Under the pieces are notes generated by a model. It was not told where the DNA came from. It did no database searches and saw only the letters and a program-made list of their open reading frames with translations. The translations under genes and the position numbers were made by a program. Shown one piece after another: positions 8,520-16,732 of a stretch of DNA of 35,268 nucleotides (positions within the stretch are counted from its first letter, which is position 1; the number at the start of each line of letters is the position of its first letter). This DNA is from Verrucomicrobiota bacterium. GTDB taxonomy: Bacteria; Verrucomicrobiota; Verrucomicrobiia; Limisphaerales; AV2. The stretch covers positions 1 through 35,268 of the forward strand of contig QHOP01000302.1 in NCBI GenBank assembly GCA_003219345.1, in the 5' to 3' direction.

Positions 8520-9194
8520 ATGAATTCCGCGGAGCCACAACCTGTCACCATACCGGTGCATGATGCGCAGCGCGTCTCCGGCCTGCTCCAGGCGCCCCGG
8601 GAGGCGCAGGCGTGCTGCGTGCTGGCGCACGGTGCCGGGGCCGGAATGACGCATCCGTTCATGACGGCCATCGCGAAAGGACTTGCCGAGCGCGGCACCG
8701 CCACGCTGCGCTATCAGTTTCCGTATATGGAGCAGGGCTCAAAACGGCCGGACGCCCCGAAACTGGCTCAGGCCACCGTCCGCGCGGCCGTGCTGGAAGC
8801 CTCACGGTTGCCGCTTGCTCTTTTCGCCGGTGGCAAATCGTTTGGCGGTCGCATGACGTCGCAGGCGCAGGCCGTGTCGCCTTTGCCCGGAGTGCGCGGA
8901 CTCGTGTTTCTCGGATTCCCGCTTCACCCGCCCGGACAGCCGTCGGACGAACGGGCAAAGCATCTCTTCGACGTGCAAATTCCGATGTTGTTCCTGCAAG
9001 GCACTCGTGATGAATTCGCGAACCTGCAGCTTTTGGAACCGCTTTGCGAACGACTCGGCGCCCGGGCGACACTCAAGTTGTTTCAAGATGCGGATCATTC
9101 GTTTCACGTGCCTGCCCGCACAGGACGCAAGGATTCGGAAGTCAGAGACGAACTGCTGGACGCGTTCACGGACTGGATCGGAAAAGTGATCTAA
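8520..9194 (+). CDS. Alpha/beta-fold hydrolase (dienelactone-hydrolase-like)
   Basis: [47 protein letters not shown]...[15 protein letters not shown]...[14 protein letters not shown]...DADHSFHVP; nucleophile, Asp and His motifs. Confidence 0.85.
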   Translation: MNSAEPQPVTIPVHDAQRVSGLLQAPREAQACCVLAHGAGAGMTHPFMTAIAKGLAERGTATLRYQFPYMEQGSKRPDAPKLAQATVRAAVLEASRLPLALFAGGKSFGGRMTSQAQAVSPLPGVRGLVFLGFPLHPPGQPSDERAKHLFDVQIPMLFLQGTRDEFANLQLLEPLCERLGARATLKLFQDADHSFHVPARTGRKDSEVRDELLDAFTDWIGKVI

Positions 9195-9419
9195 GCCGGC
9201 ACGATGCACTTGAAATGGGGATCACACGCGCCCCCGCGTGCCGTTTTCCGCGCCTCGCGGAAAACTTCGAGTGCACGACAGAAAGTTTCGAGCACTGAGA
9301 CAAGCGTGGCGCGAGAGAGCTGAACGCGAGGCGCGTCCGGCAACACCCGAGGCGGGTGTGCTCCCGGTTCTTGACCAGCAAGACTTGCTACCCGCATCAT
9401 CCCATCAAACTACAAGCCT

Positions 9420-10118
9420 ATGAACCTCTACGTCGGCACCAGCGGCTATTCCTATAAGGAGTGGAAGGGCAGGTTCTACCCCGATGACCTGCCGGACAAA
9501 CAGATGCTCCACTTCTACGGTGAGCGTTTTCGGTCGGTTGAGATCAACAACACCTTCTATCGCATGCCCAAGGCGTCGGTGTTGGAAGCCTGGGCGAATG
9601 AGGTCCCCGCCGATTTCATGTTTGTGCTCAAGGCATCGCAGCGCATCACACACCACCAACGGCTCAAGGACGCAGATGGTTCAATGTCGTATTTGCTCGA
9701 AGTCGCCGGGGCGCTGAAAGAGCGCCTCGGACCGTTGCTGTTTCAGTTGCCGCCGTATTTGAGGAAGGATGCGCCGCGGCTGCGCGAGTTTCTTGCGTTG
9801 CTGCCGTCGGACCGCCGCGCGGCGTTCGAGTTCCGCCATCAATCGTGGTTCGACGACGAAGTCTTCGGCCTGTTACGCGATCATCGGGCCGTTCTCTGCA
9901 TCGCGGAAGCGGAGAACGACCTTGAAATCCCCTTCGTATCCACGTCGGACTGGGGCTATCTGCGGTTGCGTCGGCCCGATTACGGCGATGCGGAGCTGAA
10001 GGCGTGGGCGAAACGGGTGCACGAGCAGGACTGGCGTGAGGCATTCATTTTCTTCAAACACGAGGAGGAAGGCAAGGGGCCGGAGATGGCGAAAAGGTTT
10101 ATGAAGCTGGCCACGTAG
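9420..10118 (+). CDS. DUF72 domain protein (YecE-like)
   Basis: MNLYVGTSGYSYKEWKGRFYPDDLPDKQMLHFYGERFRSVEINNTFYRMP...FEFRHQSWFDDEVFGLLRDHRAVLC...WGYLRLRR. Confidence 0.95.
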   Translation: MNLYVGTSGYSYKEWKGRFYPDDLPDKQMLHFYGERFRSVEINNTFYRMPKASVLEAWANEVPADFMFVLKASQRITHHQRLKDADGSMSYLLEVAGALKERLGPLLFQLPPYLRKDAPRLREFLALLPSDRRAAFEFRHQSWFDDEVFGLLRDHRAVLCIAEAENDLEIPFVSTSDWGYLRLRRPDYGDAELKAWAKRVHEQDWREAFIFFKHEEEGKGPEMAKRFMKLAT

Positions 10119-10197
10119 TCTTCAAGGACTGCAGCTCTGACTTGAACCGCAGAGCCGCAGAGAATTCAACCACGGATAGAAAATGGTTTTGACGCTC

Positions 10198-10233
10198 GCC
10201 CTCATCCCGGCCTTCTCCCCCGGGGAGAAGGAG
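10198..10233. repeat. Partial family A palindrome
   Basis: GCCCTCATCCCGGCCTTCTCCCCCGGGGAGAAGGAG. Confidence 0.6.
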
Positions 10234-10316
10234 AATCGTTCGCCGCGTTTTTGGAATGTCGTATGGCGGAGATGGCAGGAACGTCGTCGAGCAAACCTAA
10301 GACGGACGATGGCGGA

Positions 10317-10349
10317 CTCCCTCTCCGTGGGGAGAGGGCCGGGTGAGGG
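10317..10349. repeat. Partial family A palindrome
   Basis: CTCCCTCTCCGTGGGGAGAGGGCCGGGTGAGGG. Confidence 0.65.
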
Positions 10350-10471
10350 AGGTCGTAAAAACAAATTTGGCGGCTTGGGAGAACCGGTTATGGACTCTGC
10401 CGGACCGCGACTGCGTCCGCAGGATCGTTAATTCGTTTGATCGAAGTGACTTTTCCGGTATCGTTTCACTC

Positions 10472-10681
10472 ATGACCGCGAAAGCCGTCATTGAACAGAT
10501 CAAGCACCTGCCGCCCAGCGAACAATCGCGTGTGATTCAATTTGCCGTTGAACTCGCGCGCACCCGGCAGCTTGCCGGAGACGAATTGTCCGCGCTCGCG
10601 CGGCGCATGGTTGAATCCGACGATCCCGCCGAAGTTGAAAAACTGAAATCCGCACTGACGCACGGCTTCTACGGCAATTAA
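10472..10681 (+). CDS. Small antitoxin-like/uncharacterised protein (first gene of a two-gene unit)
   Basis: MTAKAVIEQIKHLPPSEQSRVIQFAVELARTRQLAGDELSALARRMVESDDPAEVEKLKSALTHGFYGN; next ORF starts 3 nt downstream. Confidence 0.7.
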   Translation: MTAKAVIEQIKHLPPSEQSRVIQFAVELARTRQLAGDELSALARRMVESDDPAEVEKLKSALTHGFYGN

Positions 10682-10684
10682 GCC

Positions 10685-10912
10685 ATGCCCCGTATCCAGC
10701 GCAGCAACCTGCCGCGGGCCTTGTTTGCGCATCTGCTCGACCGGATCAAAACCCGCCCAAAACTCAACAGGAGCGAGGCCCGTGGGAAGTTCGTTTCGAC
10801 GCGGGTATCGCCTCCCGAATACAAAGAAATTGTTGAAGCGGTCCGCAAAAGCGGGTTGCCTAAGACTCAATGGGTTAGGCGCGTTCTCCTTTTAGAAGCA
10901 CGGAAGGGCTAG
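10685..10912 (+). CDS. Small protein, possibly chimeric: N-term of a TA-partner-like family joined to an RHH/MobC-like segment
   Basis: MPRIQRSNLPRALFAHLLDRIKTR followed by FVSTRVSPPEYKEIVEAVRKSGLPKTQWVRRVLLLEARKG (ribbon-helix-helix-like). Confidence 0.55.
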   Translation: MPRIQRSNLPRALFAHLLDRIKTRPKLNRSEARGKFVSTRVSPPEYKEIVEAVRKSGLPKTQWVRRVLLLEARKG

Positions 10913-10961
10913 TATAAAACATTGCATTTCTTTGGGTTTTCTATAGGATCTAAATAGTGCG

Positions 10962-11110
10962 GGGGGCGAGGCACATGCACCTACGCCCCCTTCTACAAGT
11001 TGCCCTCTAGCGAGACAGGCTAGCAGCAACCCAAGTTGGTCGCAGGGAACGGCGGGTGAGTCCGTGATGACTTTCGGGATACTAATGGGTATCCCGGCTT
11101 TCCCGCCGCC
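10962..11110. other. Candidate structured non-coding element (three consecutive hairpins)
   Basis: GGGGGCG...CGCCCCC; CTAGCGAGACAGGCTAG; CGGCGGG...[GGGATACtaatggGTATCCC]...CCCGCCG nested hairpin. Confidence 0.45.
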
Positions 11111-11114
11111 CCTG

Positions 11115-11573
11115 CTAAATATCTAGCTTTGCATAAATAGCCTTTCTCTGACCGCGTCCTGGCCGAACGATTTTTATATACTTTCCCTTGTTCCGGTAGA
11201 TCACCCAGGACACAGTCTTTCGGTCTATCTCCCGCCCGTTTAAGTACCGTTTTATGGCCGCCATGAGGTCAGCAAAAGTGAAAGTGTCTTCAAAACGACT
11301 AACTACGGAAAGAATGTCATTCTCCAGATTTTCTTGGTTTAAATGACCGTTTGAAGTCTCAATCTGCTCTTCAGCGCCGATATGCGACTGATCTAACGTC
11401 TTAGCTGGAATCGGATTAGGAATAAGCTTTCGACGCCGGAGTCTTGCCGTCCCATCCGCTCGCAACTTATTCTTACGCAATAAGTGAATCACTCGTTTGA
11501 TCGCGGCAACGTCGGCCTTGTACTTGGCACTAATCTTCTCCTGAAGTTCCAAAATCGTTTTTTCGTCTAGCAT
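11115..11573 (-). CDS. Hypothetical protein with predicted C-terminal winged-helix-like region
   Basis: MLDEKTILELQEKISAKYKADVAAIKRVIHLLRKNKLRADGTARLRRRKL...FTFADLMAAIKRYLNGREIDRKTVSWVIYRNKGKYIKIVRPGRGQRKAIYAKLDI. Confidence 0.65.
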   Translation of the reverse strand: MLDEKTILELQEKISAKYKADVAAIKRVIHLLRKNKLRADGTARLRRRKLIPNPIPAKTLDQSHIGAEEQIETSNGHLNQENLENDILSVVSRFEDTFTFADLMAAIKRYLNGREIDRKTVSWVIYRNKGKYIKIVRPGRGQRKAIYAKLDI

Positions 11574-11759
11574 GCCAACCAAAGCTAAGCTTCTTGGCGT
11601 TAGTTGGCAACAAATCTTTGAGAAAAGTGGACAGTTCAAAATGGACACTTGGCGAGTATTTCCGAGCACCAATCTAGGCGAGCACCATACCCTTTACTTA
11701 TGCTGAGGCAAGAAACATGGTCTTTCCCAGGTCCACTGCTCGTGTGGCACTGTCTTGCC

Positions 11760-12455
11760 ATGATGAAAATACGAAAAGCAAACGAACGAGGGCACGCCGA
11801 ACACGGCTGGCTCGATACCTATCACACTTTCAGTTTCGCGGATTATTACGACCCGCAATGGATCGGCTTCCGCAGCTTGCGCGTCATCAACGATGATCTC
11901 GTCATGCCGGGGATGGGTTTCGGAACGCATCCGCATCGGGACATGGAGATTATCACTTACATCCTCAGCGGCGCGCTGGAGCACAAGGACTCGATGGGCA
12001 ACGGGCGTGTGATCCGCCCGGGCGAGGTGCAATACATGGCCGCCGGCACCGGAGTGCAACACAGCGAATTCAATCCGTCGAAGGATGAGGCGGTGCATTT
12101 GTTACAAATCTGGATTCTGCCCGAGCGCAAAGGCCTGACGCCGCGTTACGCGGAGAAGTCGATGAAGGACGCCGCCACCGGCAAGCTGCATCTGGTCACC
12201 AGCAAGACGGGCCGCGATGGGTCAATCGCCATCAACCAGGATGCCGACCTCTGGCTGGCCAAACTCGACGCGGACAATCGCGTCACGCACAAAGTGGCGC
12301 CCGGACGCCATGCGTGGGTTCATGTGGCCGAAGGCGAAGTGTCGCTGAACGGAAAAAAACTGAGCGGCGGCGATGCTGCGGCAATCAGCGAAGAGAGCGG
12401 ACTGGAACTGAGCGCGACAAAACCGGCGCAAGTCCTTTTGTTCGACCTGAGTTAA
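11760..12455 (+). CDS. Pirin family protein
   Basis: MMKIRKANERGHAEHGWLDTYHTFSFADYYDPQWIGFRSLRVINDDLVMPGMGFGTHPHRDMEIITYILSGALEHKDSMGN...GVQHSEFNPS. Confidence 0.95.
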   Translation: MMKIRKANERGHAEHGWLDTYHTFSFADYYDPQWIGFRSLRVINDDLVMPGMGFGTHPHRDMEIITYILSGALEHKDSMGNGRVIRPGEVQYMAAGTGVQHSEFNPSKDEAVHLLQIWILPERKGLTPRYAEKSMKDAATGKLHLVTSKTGRDGSIAINQDADLWLAKLDADNRVTHKVAPGRHAWVHVAEGEVSLNGKKLSGGDAAAISEESGLELSATKPAQVLLFDLS

Positions 12456-12461
12456 ACGCTG

Positions 12462-12520
12462 AACAGGAGGTAACGGAGGAAACAGAGTAATTCTCCGTTA
12501 TCTCCGTTTTCTCCTGTTCA
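12462..12520. repeat. Imperfect inverted repeat (hairpin) between pirin and DoxX genes
   Basis: GAACAGGAGGTAACGGAGGAAACAGAG-TAATT-CTCCGTTATCTCCGTTTTCTCCTGTTC. Confidence 0.7.
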
Positions 12521-12552
12521 AAAACCATCCAGAACCCAAAACACAAACAAAC

Positions 12553-12924
12553 ATGAAAATCCTGAGCATCATCGCCCGGAGTCTGCTTGGACTCACCTTC
12601 GTCGTGTTCGGTCTGAACGCTTTCCTGCAGTTCATTCCTCTGCCGCCGCCGCAAGGTCTGGCCGGCGATTTCATGAAGGCGCTCTTCGTGAGCCACTACT
12701 TTTACGTCGTGGCGATCCTGCAAATTGCCGGCGGGGCGTTGTGTCTGCTCGGACGGTTTGTGCCGCTGGGCTTGACTCTCCTTGGTCCGGTGATCGTGAA
12801 CATTTTGTTGTTTCACATCTTCCTCGAACCCACCGGACTGCCACTGGCTGTGGTGGTCAGCGTGCTTGCGCTCTTTCTACTTTGGGCATACCGCCAGTCG
12901 TTCGGCGGTTTGTTTAAACCGTGA
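12553..12924 (+). CDS. DoxX family membrane protein
   Basis: MKILSIIARSLLGLTFVVFGLNAFLQFIPLPPPQGLAGDFMKALFVSHYFYVVAILQIAGGALCLLGRFVPLGLTLLGPVIVNILLFHIFL; four TM-like segments. Confidence 0.85.
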   Translation: MKILSIIARSLLGLTFVVFGLNAFLQFIPLPPPQGLAGDFMKALFVSHYFYVVAILQIAGGALCLLGRFVPLGLTLLGPVIVNILLFHIFLEPTGLPLAVVVSVLALFLLWAYRQSFGGLFKP

Positions 12925-12956
12925 GCGTCCAATCCTGGCCGCGGACTTAGCGCGGT

Positions 12957-12993
12957 GAACCCGGCCCAAGTCCTTTTGTTTGACCTGAACTAA
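12957..12993 (+). pseudogene. 3'-end remnant of a second pirin-like gene
   Basis: AACCCGGCCCAAGTCCTTTTGTTTGACCTGAACTAA (NPAQVLLFDLN*) matches the end of the intact pirin gene, AAACCGGCGCAAGTCCTTTTGTTCGACCTGAGTTAA (KPAQVLLFDLS*). Confidence 0.75.
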
Positions 12994-12994
12994 T

Positions 12995-13052
12995 CCCTCA
13001 CCCGACCTTCGGCCACCCTCTCCCATCGGATGGGAGAGGGACAGGGTGAGGG
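12995..13052. repeat. Palindromic repeat family A, full copy
   Basis: CCCTCACCCGACCTTCGGCCACCCTCTCCCATCGGATGGGAGAGGGACAGGGTGAGGG. Confidence 0.8.
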
Positions 13053-13193
13053 CCTCGTGCACCTGAAGTTCTTACTCATAATCTTTCTCATAATCGTAAT
13101 CTTCTGATTCACCCAAACCAGAAACAAGAGACTTTCTCGGTTGTCTCCGTTCTCTTCTGTTAAAAAGCGAAAACCCAAACGAAATTCAACACA

Positions 13194-13955
13194 ATGAAAA
13201 CCAATACCAAAAAACTCAGCGGCAAAGTCGCTGTCGTCACGGGCGCATCCAAAGGGATCGGCGCTTCCATCGCAAAGCATCTGGCCGCCGAAGGTGCGTC
13301 CGTCGTCGTCAACTACGCTTCGAGCAAAGCAGGCGCAGACAAGGTCGTCGCTGAGGTTACCGGCAACGGCGGCAAGGCCGTCGCGGTGCAGGCTGACGTG
13401 TCCAAGAAGGCGGACATCGAACGCCTGTTTGCCGAGACGAAGAAAACGTTCGGCGCGCTCGACATCCTGGTCAACAATGCGGGTGTTTACGAATTTCTCC
13501 CGCTTGAGAAAGTGACGGAGGAGCATTTCCACCGGCAATTCAACCTGAACGTTCTCGGCTTGATTCTCGCAACCCAGGAAGCGGTCAAGCAGTTCAACTC
13601 CGAAGGCGGCAGCGTGATCAACATCAGTTCGGTTGCCAGCACCTCTGCGCCTGCGAGCGGCTCGGTTTATAGCGGCACCAAGGCGGCGGTGGATGCGGTG
13701 ACGAAGTCGCTGGCCAAGGAACTTGGGCCGCGCAAGATTCGCGTCAATGCCCTCAACCCTGGCATGGTGGAAACCGAAGGTGTGCGTTCTGCCGGCATCG
13801 CCGAGAGTGATTTTCGTAAACAGGTCGAGGCGCAAACTCCGCTGGGCCGCATCGGACAGCCGCAGGACATCGCGCCTGCCGCCGTCTTCCTCGCTTCCTC
13901 GGATTCGGCGTGGATCACGGGCGAAACACTGCTCGTCGCCGGCGGCCTGCGTTGA
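13194..13955 (+). CDS. SDR family oxidoreductase (FabG-like)
   Basis: KVAVVTGASKGIGASIAKHLAAEGASVVVNYASS...DILVNNAGVYEF...YSGTKAAVDAVTKSLAKELGPRKIRVNALNPG; TGxxxGIG, NNAG and YxxxK motifs. Confidence 0.95.
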   Translation: MKTNTKKLSGKVAVVTGASKGIGASIAKHLAAEGASVVVNYASSKAGADKVVAEVTGNGGKAVAVQADVSKKADIERLFAETKKTFGALDILVNNAGVYEFLPLEKVTEEHFHRQFNLNVLGLILATQEAVKQFNSEGGSVINISSVASTSAPASGSVYSGTKAAVDAVTKSLAKELGPRKIRVNALNPGMVETEGVRSAGIAESDFRKQVEAQTPLGRIGQPQDIAPAAVFLASSDSAWITGETLLVAGGLR

Positions 13956-14051
13956 TTCGCCCCAACGCGGGTATGAGAAACCTGCGGGCAAGATCACCTC
14001 GCTCACGGGTGCGGCGCCTGCCCTCGATGGCGGCCAGAACGCCTGAAACCT

Positions 14052-14531
14052 ATGAAAAAAATAAACACGAACCGGCTTGCTGAGGAAACCTGGTCTTCGC
14101 CCAAAGGAAAATTCACCGGCGCGGGCAAGGAGGTCTCGGAAGCATTGGGGCGCAAGCCGCAGTCCACGGATCTGCTTGAGCGGCATCCCTTCGACGTTGA
14201 GATCGTCCGCGTCGCGCCGGGCAAGACTCCTTACCCCTATCATTTGCACAGCGCGCAATGGGAATTTTACCACGTCATTTCCGGCACGGGTATCGTTCGG
14301 CACAAGGATGGCAAGACGCCCATCGAACCAGGCGACGCATTCCTCTTCAAGCCGAACGAACCGCACCAACTCATTAACGATGGCTCGCAGGATCTGATTC
14401 TTTACGTCGTGGCGGACAATCCGATTGGCGAGTCGGTTTATTATCCCGACAGCAGGAAATGGGGTGTGCGCTCGCCGGAACGCTGCATCCTCCGCTCCGA
14501 GGCGCTGGATTATTACGACGGCGAAGAATGA
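14052..14531 (+). CDS. Cupin domain protein
   Basis: YPYHLHSAQWEFYHVISGTGIVRHKDGKTPIEPGDAFLFKPNEPHQLINDGSQDLILYVVADNP. Confidence 0.9.
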   Translation: MKKINTNRLAEETWSSPKGKFTGAGKEVSEALGRKPQSTDLLERHPFDVEIVRVAPGKTPYPYHLHSAQWEFYHVISGTGIVRHKDGKTPIEPGDAFLFKPNEPHQLINDGSQDLILYVVADNPIGESVYYPDSRKWGVRSPERCILRSEALDYYDGEE

Positions 14532-14562
14532 GCGCGGTCATCAGGCAATATCTGCCGCCCGA

Positions 14563-15312
14563 TTACGGCTTCGCTGGTTCGGCGTTCCAAACCTTGATGT
14601 CGTCGAAGTAGCCGTCTTTGCCGGCGACGCCCAGTTCTATCTTCGACTTGGTCGCGTGACCGATGCCCGAGGATTTCAGGTAAGCGGCAGGGTTGCCGTC
14701 GAGGGCCACGCGCATTTCTTCGCCAACGGTCTCGACGACGAGCGTGTGCCACTTGCCGCTCTCGACCTTCGCAGGATACGTCACCTGGCGACCAGCGAGG
14801 AGCCTGGCGCGTTCGGCTTTCTTCGTCGGGTCCTGGCTCATCGCGTAAATGTCATTGCGCATGTTGCCGTCGCGCTCGTCGATGATCGTCACGCCGTTCG
14901 TCCGCACCTGCGCGCGGCAAAGGTGTCCGTAATGCGAGCCGGTGTATTTGCGGTCGTCGAACTCCACGTCCATCATCGTGGCGCCTTCCAAACGGATCTT
15001 CACTTCGACGACGCTGTCCTTGGTGGGGATCTCCAGACCGTGAACGGCGGCGTGCGCGGTAATGGCGGGTTTGCCATCGGCAGCGGGAACGTTTTTGTCG
15101 CGGGTCTGCATACCCTTCAATGAGCCCTTTTCGAAGGCGAAGGTGTCCACGACCCGGTGCCAGGGCTTCGCGGGCGTGGCGCTCTCGAAGTCATCGGAAA
15201 AAAGGAGCTCCTTCTTCCTGGCGATGGATTCGGCCGGGACGGGGGACAGCTCCGCCGCAAAGGCGGCCGTGGTGATGAGCGAAAGAGTGGTGAAGATGAA
15301 GCGTGTGTTCAT
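14563..15312 (-). CDS. Secreted protein with concanavalin-like/DUF1080-like domain
   Basis: Signal peptide MNTRFIFTTLSLITTAAFAAE; LLFSDDFESATPAKPWHRVVDTFAFEKGSLKGMQT...SGKWHTLVVETVGEEMRVALDG...GYFDDIKVWNA. Confidence 0.75.
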   Translation of the reverse strand: MNTRFIFTTLSLITTAAFAAELSPVPAESIARKKELLFSDDFESATPAKPWHRVVDTFAFEKGSLKGMQTRDKNVPAADGKPAITAHAAVHGLEIPTKDSVVEVKIRLEGATMMDVEFDDRKYTGSHYGHLCRAQVRTNGVTIIDERDGNMRNDIYAMSQDPTKKAERARLLAGRQVTYPAKVESGKWHTLVVETVGEEMRVALDGNPAAYLKSSGIGHATKSKIELGVAGKDGYFDDIKVWNAEPAKP

Positions 15313-15440
15313 AAGATGTCAGGTTCGGGCGGGATGTTTGATCCCTGTCCTGCCCTTGGCAAGCACAAGTGGCGGCGTCTTTTCACCGGAAGCTGTTTGT
15401 CTCGACCATGCTGCTGATTGCCTTTACCGTTCGACCAACC

Positions 15441-16730
15441 ATGCAACATCCTCCCAACATGATTCCGCCGGGCGTTTCCCGGCGCGCGTTTTTGAAGGCT
15501 TCCTCTGCGCTGGCAGCGGGCGCACCGCTGCTGGCGGGTTTGCTCAAGGCGCAATCGGCCGAAGCCAGGGGGCCGCTCATAGCCTACGTGGGCACCTTCA
15601 GTTCGCCTCTCCGCGATGTGCTGCCGACGCAGGTGGATTTGCCTCCCGGAAATGGACGGGGCATTCACCTGTTCCGGGTGAATCGCACCACCGGAGTCAT
15701 GATACCGAACGGCATCTATGAGCTGGAGACGAGCCCGAGCTGCCTGGCTTTGAATGCCGCCGGGACTCGCCTGTATTCCGCGAACGAAACGGACCGAGTA
15801 GGCGACGGCAAAGAGGGAACGGTCAGCGCCTTTGCCATCAATCGAGCCGACGGGCAGTTGAAACTGCTCAACACCGTTCGTTCCGGTGGTGAAGGTCCCA
15901 CCTATGTGAGCGCGCATCCGTCCGGACGATTCCTTCTGGTGGCCAATTATTTCTCCGGATCCGTGGCGGTGTTGCCGATCCTGCCTGACGGCAGCGTGGG
16001 GGCCGCCACCGACATCAAGAAGGATGCCGGAAAGCTGGGACCCACCAAGGCGACGAATGCTCCTTCCGGAAGTTTCGCCATCAGCGGCCACGACCGCACG
16101 CACGCTCACATGATCCAGGCCGATCCCTCGGGGCGCTTCGTCCTGCACGTCGATCTGGGCTTGGATCAAATCTTTGTCTGGAAGTTCGACCAGCAGAAGG
16201 GCGTGCTCACTCCGAATGATCCCGCCGCGATCTCGCTGCCGCCGGGAGACGGGCCGCGGCATTTCCACTTCCACCCGAATGGACGCTGGTTCTATTCCAT
16301 TCAGGAAGAAGCCTCGAACATCGTCCTGTTCGACTACGACGCCGGGAAGGGACGGCTCGCCGCGCGGCAGACCATCTCCAGCCTGCCGCCTGGATTCACC
16401 GGCAGCAATTTCTGCTCCGAGATACTGGTTTCCGCTGATGGCCGGTTCGTCTATGCGGGCAACCGCCTGCACGACAGCATTGGGATCTTCGCCGTCGGCA
16501 AAAACGGCGGGCTGACCTTCGTGGGTGAGGAATGGACGCGGGGGAACTACCCGCGCAGCTTTAACTTCGACCCCACCGGCCAGTTCCTTTACTCCTGCAA
16601 TCAGCGCGGCGACAACATCGCCGCCTTCCGCGTGGATCGCAAAACGGGCGGCCTGGCCTTCACCGGCCATTACACCCCCGTCGGCAATCCGTCGATCATC
16701 GTCTTCCTCGATCTCGCGAAGGCGGGATAA
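15441..16730 (+). CDS. Tat-exported lactonase family (7-bladed beta-propeller) protein
   Basis: Tat-like SRRAFLKASSALAAGAPLLAGLL; LIAYVGTFSSPL...GNGRGIHLFRVNRTTG...SCLALNAAGTRLYSANE...GPRHFHFHPNGRWFYSIQEEASNIVLFDYD...PRSFNFDPTGQFLYSCNQRGDNIAAFRVDRKTG. Confidence 0.9.
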   Translation: MQHPPNMIPPGVSRRAFLKASSALAAGAPLLAGLLKAQSAEARGPLIAYVGTFSSPLRDVLPTQVDLPPGNGRGIHLFRVNRTTGVMIPNGIYELETSPSCLALNAAGTRLYSANETDRVGDGKEGTVSAFAINRADGQLKLLNTVRSGGEGPTYVSAHPSGRFLLVANYFSGSVAVLPILPDGSVGAATDIKKDAGKLGPTKATNAPSGSFAISGHDRTHAHMIQADPSGRFVLHVDLGLDQIFVWKFDQQKGVLTPNDPAAISLPPGDGPRHFHFHPNGRWFYSIQEEASNIVLFDYDAGKGRLAARQTISSLPPGFTGSNFCSEILVSADGRFVYAGNRLHDSIGIFAVGKNGGLTFVGEEWTRGNYPRSFNFDPTGQFLYSCNQRGDNIAAFRVDRKTGGLAFTGHYTPVGNPSIIVFLDLAKAG

Positions 16731-16732
16731 CT

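Noticed and set aside
10865-10885. GTTAGGC resembling an integron attC core
   Set aside because: No matching complementary core at suitable spacing, and it falls inside a coding frame.
11040-11110. Possible hammerhead-type ribozyme (GTGATGAC on one strand, CCGAAAG on the other)
   Set aside because: The required CUGAUGA and GAAA core motifs do not occur together on one strand in the correct order; kept only as a generic structured element.
12990-14369. 459-aa minus-strand ORF
   Set aside because: Antisense to the SDR and cupin genes; low-complexity shadow ORF.
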